Made by a program: the position numbers and the translations under genes | Notes under the pieces: generated by a model | What the model was told of the DNA's origin: nothing | Seen by the model: the letters and a program-made list of their open reading frames with translations, nothing else | Databases searched by the model: none | DNA from: Porites lobata | Lineage: Eukaryota > Cnidaria > Anthozoa > Scleractinia > Poritidae | Reading direction: 5' to 3' | DNA length: 64,000 bases | Assembly (NCBI GenBank): GCA_942486035.1 | Contig: CALNXK010000333.1 | Location: 218,501-282,500, forward strand | In this document: positions 59,635 through 64,000 of the stretch, in pieces | Layout of the letters: each line of letters begins with the position of its first letter | Position numbering within the stretch: position 1 is the first letter of the stretch

Positions 59635-60032
59635 CAGGGGCACCAAACGAGGATATAGTTCAAAACCACTTAACATAGCACTGTTGAACGTATTTTAGTA
59701 TTCAAACGGTAGATATAGGCATATTTTTATCCCCTAAAAACTTTTCATCTGTTCGGATTTCCTAGCTGAAAGTCTATTGATCCGAAAATTATAGGGATAA
59801 AAACATACCTTCTCGAACATTTCAGCCAGGAAAAGGCTCCCGAAAATTCTAGGTGCCCTTTTTTAGGGTCAAAATCTCTTAAAAATGGGTAATTATACCA
59901 TTTTGTGTATGTTCGAAAATCCTAGGAGCGGCAGGCAAGCAAGAAATTTTACAACAAATGCTCCGAAAGATCTAGATCTCAAATCGTCTTCCGAACAGAT
60001 ATTTTCTCGAAAATTGCCGTTGGGTGCCCCTG
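59635..60032. mobile_element. 398-bp TIR element, copy 2
   Basis: Same family and same length as 40802-41199 but inverted. Flanked by ATATCGT on both sides (59628-59634, 60033-60039). Confidence 0.9.
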
Positions 60033-60300
60033 ATATCGTGTTCATTTTGGAACGGGTTTTATCAGCAGTGCTTTTTCTTCTTTGGTGCGCAGTTTGTAAA
60101 AATTCTCTGAACTTTCTTTTAGGCGGCATTTTTAGCCAACCTCCTTCGACCGGCGTCAACGAAGAATAAGGAGCGAAGGAAAAAGGTATGCTTTTAAAAA
60201 TTACCATACTGATTATTAGGTCGACTTGTTTTTCTTATATGCTAATTTCTTCTTTGCACAAAAACTCAATTGTTTTAATTCCCTCCGGACACGCGTTTCA

Positions 60301-60432
60301 GGCTTGTTTTTGAAGCTGTTAAAAAAACTCGCAGCACGTGCTTTATCGGGTCTAAAAGCACTCGGCTACGCCTCGTGCTTTTAAACCCGATAAAGCACTG
60401 CTGCTCGTTTTTTAAACAGTACTTCAAAAACC
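60301..60432. repeat. 132-bp fold-back
   Basis: TTTTTGAAGCTGTT...GTGCTTTATCGGGT is mirrored by ACCCGATAAAGCAC...AACAGTACTTCAAAAA around a central GCTACGCC loop. Confidence 0.8.
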
Positions 60433-60489
60433 ATACCAGTTTACAATACGAACAAGAAGTGATTTTGAAAAGCATTTAACTATAAAAAA

Positions 60490-60685
60490 TTGCGATAAAA
60501 CATTTCTTAAAATCATTTTAAGATTAAAAAAAATTGCTAAAAAAGCGACGACGTTTCGACGTTAGCTGAACTTCATTATCAATAGACCAAAAATCACTAA
60601 CATATTTTGACTTGATAATGACGTTCAGCTAACGTCGAAACGTCGTCGCTTTTTAAGAAATGTTTTATCGCAATTTTTTACAGTT
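60490..60685. mobile_element. PLE-like inverted pair with hammerhead-like motifs
   Basis: GCGATAAAACATTTCTTAAA at the left is mirrored at the right, and both arms carry GACGTT-loop-AACGTC hairpins followed by GAAACGTC. The minus-strand motif spans 60550-60582 and the plus-strand motif 60612-60644. Core reads TTGATAA instead of CUGANGA, so both are decayed. Confidence 0.5.
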
Positions 60686-60699
60686 TACAATAAGTAAAA

Positions 60700-61904
60700 A
60701 TATGTACCATTTTGACATTTTGTGTTTCTAAGCTTCTCTTTTGGCGCCAAAAATGGGTCGCCAGCGCTCGGCATGGCAACTCGCTCGTTGTTCGTCGTCG
60801 AGTATCGGCAGGCAGGATAATAGTTGTGTTATTTTGAACAAAATATGCTGTTCCTCATCAACTTAAACCCGGAATACTCAAGTTAACTACTAGTAGAGGC
60901 CAAAGCAACTTACGCACTGTCTTTATTTTTGTTAACTGCGAAGAAAAAGGCTGTTATCGTATCGTTTTGTCAGGACACCTAAGTTTTGACTGCCACTCGT
61001 ACTGCGAGCTCAGCCGCCGTATGCAAGGCCCTAATGTTGAGACAGCGTCCTCAGAACCACATAAACTCTTACATTTTTTTATGATTTCTGTGATACTCTG
61101 AGAAATGGGCAAACATGCGTGATTTTCGTCTCAGCCTCTTTCAAATGGTAGCTGAATGACGGGATTTTACAGTTGTCACAAAACTGATAAAAAAAATAAG
61201 AGTTTGTATGGTTTTGGGGGACGATGTTTCAACATTATACAGATTTTGAACCATGGATTTGAACCATGTTTCAAGGTCTATAACTTGGTTTCTGTTCACC
61301 CTAAAATCACCAAACTTGGTCAAATGTTTATCGATTTAAACGGTTTATCGATTAGTTAAAAAAAATCTCGCCCTAGTTCCCTGCGCAATTCCGGAATCGC
61401 CTCTTTTCATCCCCAGAGGCCGCGCTCTCGTTGGAATCGAGGCCTCTGGGGACGGGGGACGAGAATTGAGTAATGGAGTAAGGGCCTGGTAACAAGGGTA
61501 CCTCTCATGATCCTCTTGTGACGGCAGTTTGGACGAACCCAATTCGAAATTGGGGAGCCGATCGAGCAAGAGATAAAAGCATCGCTAGTGAACGATCTGT
61601 GGGAGGTATTGCGAATCGAGTGAATGGACATGGAACTGCAACATCTCTGCTTTGAATGTGTGGAGGAATTGAGGCCGGGGGGTAATTTTTTCCAGCGGAA
61701 TTATTCTCCTCGAGCGACGGACACTCCTGGTTGCTCCTGAAATCTCTGTGCTGCCTTGTCTTTATCTTAGCAGTGGAACACCAAAAACACGCTAACTCGC
61801 CGAAAACGCTTCAAAACGGCCGGAGACGCGGGCAAACAACAAAGAATACAACAAGGCAATAAGGCAAGTCGATTTTATTTGAAAACATAACATTTTCCCT
61901 TCTT
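60700..61904. other. No gene recognised
   Basis: 61410-61455 contains a small GAGGCC...CTCGTTGGAATCGAGGCCTC inverted pair. Nothing else supported. Confidence 0.3.
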
Positions 61905-61908
61905 TTAA

Positions 61909-62288
61909 AGGGGCTGTGTCACGGCAGTCCAGTTCATTTTGTTTAATTTTGCCAATTACTCGACCTCAATCGCTATGGAACTTAAACTAAGCAAAGAATT
62001 TACAGGTAAATGACAAAACAGGCAAACAAATATGTCTCCTGAGCATTATTTCTTAAGTTGCAAGCAGCAGGGGTCAACTTTGAAAAACTGTCAGGCTGAA
62101 CAGTTTTCAAAAACCGTAATTTCAATACGTTTCTATCTTCTTCAGTTTTCCCATCCGTGGCATCTGTTGTTTCTGTTGTGTTATTTTAACCTTCCTTTAA
62201 TATTTTAAGCGGTTATTTTTACGTTTCTCTTAATTTAACGGGCATTTTGTAGTTACCTAATTTGGCTGAATTTCGTGACACAGCTCCT
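61909..62288. mobile_element. 380-bp TTAA-flanked MITE
   Basis: AGGGGCTGTGTCACG and CGTGACACAGCTCCT tips bounded by TTAA (61905-61908, 62289-62292). Same group as 45459-45694, longer core. Confidence 0.8.
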
Positions 62289-62339
62289 TTAAAAAAAAAC
62301 CGTTGACATCCCATACAAGAGGGTGTTAATGGGGTTAAC

Positions 62340-62440
62340 CGACTAGCGACAAAGGGCTAAAAATATTACTGACTACCGACAAAACGAGTAAAAATTACCG
62401 ACTACCGACAGGAAAAATATTAACCGACTACCGACATGGG
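62340..62440. repeat. ACCGACTACCGACA short tandem repeat
   Basis: ACCGACTACCGACA-type phrases recur about four times with AT-rich spacers, immediately left of the PLE relic. Confidence 0.75.
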
Positions 62441-62609
62441 CTGACATTATCAATATTTGTTTCAGAAAAAAAGAGCATTTTTGCATTTTTTTCCAGCCGT
62501 TAGGAAGTAACCTCTTTAAATTTATGACTCATCAGATGGTCTAACAGAAAGAACTTACCCTTTTGTTGATACGGCTACATTACTACAACCAATATCATAA
62601 TCACAGAAG

Positions 62610-63440
62610 CCACAGTCCTTAAAGATGCTACCGACTTTATATATTTTATTGAAAAGACAAAGCTGAAAAAACTGAACATTTCTTATGATTCGGTCCGAGA
62701 AATGTTTAGATTAATCCTGAAAGAAAATTCTTTCCAGTTTAATGGAAAGCACTATCAGTAAGAAACCACAGTACCGCGATGAGCACATAAGCAGTTTCCT
62801 TTCCAACATTTTCATGGCCGCATATATTGAAACACAAAGTTTAAGCAAAACCGTCTTTAAACCAACTGTTTGAAAATGCTGCATAGATGATATTTTTTCC
62901 CTGTGGGACATAAGTAAACCAGACATGGTAGATTTCTTCAAATTCACGGAACAAGTAAACTTACTTCACCCTACTTCTCCACTGGCCATGAAATTTACGC
63001 CCGAAATATGTGACACTGAGACAATCTTTTTATACCCCGTTGTATACCAAGGCACAACATTCAACGAAAAATGAGAAAAAGCTATCATTGACGTAAAGAC
63101 GTATATACATTTTCACCTCTTACCACCCGCCAAATGTTAAAATGGATTTGACCGATGGATTTGGCCTTGAGTATCCTACGAACAAACTCCTCTGAGGAAG
63201 TATTTCAGATTTCAAAAAGCGGTTGATGGACATAGGCTGGCCACATAGTTTTGAAATAAAAATTGCTATTAGAAGTAAAACTCACAGGAGAAAAGCAGCG
63301 CTCCTGAAACAAAACAACAAGGAAGAAAAAGAAATATTGCCTTTCGTGACACAATACAAGCCCTTAGTGTCTATTATAAAAGAAACTTTAATGTAAAAGT
63401 GTAATCTCATACAAAACCAACCACTACCTTGCCAACTTAA
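62610..63440 (+). pseudogene. Penelope-like element reverse-transcriptase relic
   Basis: Shifting frames read FQFNGKHYQ, FMAAYIETQSLSKTVFKP, CIDDIFSLWDISKP (the D-D catalytic box), MKFTPEICDTETIFLYPVVY, ILRTNSSEEVFQISKSG and ILPFVTQY. This order (C-D-D-I-F, then K-F-T-x-E, then V-Y-x-G, then L-R-T-N-S) is that of PLE reverse transcriptases. Many stops and frameshifts; dead. It supports a PLE origin for the hammerhead-bearing fragments elsewhere. Confidence 0.7.
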
Positions 63441-64000
63441 CCCTCAGACGTACACGCAAAATCATACCCCCCACCATGGTACAAGAGGATGGTAGATGGA
63501 ACCCCTCCCCAGAGTTTTTGATATGTTGCAGTATTTTGAAGCGATTTTGCCTTCACTGAAAAGCCTTTGATCTTCGTAACAAGATGAGGTATAATTTACG
63601 AATGGTAGCACTGCTGGAGGCCTGTTACGTCACCAATGATGGTCGCCATCATTGCCGTCATCTTGGATATTACAAAGAATTACAAAACAGGTTAAAACAA
63701 AGAGAAATGTTTATTGCTTGACATGAATAATAACACATAAATAAGCACTTTGCATGATTTTAGCTGCAAGATTTTTCTTTTATTGTTGAAAAGAGTTGAA
63801 AAAAAAACATATATTTTCACTCAAAATGGCTTGACAACCTGCTACTTATTACGTCATACCTCGTAACCGTAGAAACTGATCATCACTGAACTTTTCTCAA
63901 AATGCGTGCGAGGGGTAAACGAACATCTACTGGAAACCTCAGGTGCTGATGTTTTATCCTCCTGGAAAAATCCCAGAAAATCTAAAGGGGGTGGCATCCA
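63441..64000. other. No gene recognised
   Basis: Unassigned right end of the window. Confidence 0.3.

Noticed and set aside
1..64000. CRISPR arrays, rRNA and tRNA genes
   Set aside because: Looked for; the tandem repeats lack CRISPR-like regular unique spacers, and no tRNA cloverleaf or rRNA block was recognised by eye.

Overview
This window looks like nuclear DNA of an animal, most likely an anthozoan cnidarian such as a stony coral. It is AT-rich by eye, its genes are split into many tiny exons with GT/AG introns, and it is full of TIR elements, fold-backs, LINE relics, Penelope-like (PLE) relics and hammerhead-like motifs. No bacterial-style operon or long intact ORF is present. The species assignment is inference.

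0-10.3 kb (minus strand): at least twelve very short exons, all phase 1-1, encoding acidic, serine-rich or basic low-complexity peptides. A segment of about 2.6 kb is repeated in tandem (1-2587 and 3757-6360, offset 3756 bp), and older partial copies continue to 10.3 kb. No start or stop codon was found for this gene, and it probably runs off the left edge.

10.87-31 kb (minus strand): the main gene. A TATA-like box (30971-30976) and an untranslated first exon lead to a start exon, then an exon reading into a complete KMT5A-like SET lysine methyltransferase domain split over two exons. This is followed, strand- and phase-compatibly, by a complete C48 (Ulp1/SENP-type) cysteine protease domain over eight exons with His, Asp, Gln and Cys all present. 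The possible SET-C48 fusion is the most interesting candidate in the window. Its introns have been invaded by a 2.36-kb fold-back, by an 809-bp TIR element carrying a small OTU-like ORF, and by a sense-oriented hammerhead-like motif.

32-38.4 kb: on the plus strand, a decayed ORF of the type that resembles a DDE/integrase. On the minus strand, a gene for an acidic protein ending in a perfect C3HC4 RING finger, interrupted by an apparent one-base frameshift. Then a tandem array of units of about 0.5-0.7 kb.

38.4-64 kb: essentially a mobile-element graveyard. It holds a fold-back with tandem repeats in its arms, an L1/Tx1-like LINE fragment cut by a 398-bp TIR element (a second 398-bp copy lies at 59.6 kb), a LINE 3' end with an (ATT)n tail, two TTAA-flanked elements, a satellite of about 120-bp monomers in a higher-order repeat of about 1.05 kb, a 197-bp hammerhead-bearing insertion inside that satellite, an RTE-like LINE relic, several inverted-repeat elements, and a PLE reverse-transcriptase relic at 62.6-63.4 kb.

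All gene models were read by eye from translated frames and splice-site phase. No alignment, expression data or database search was available.
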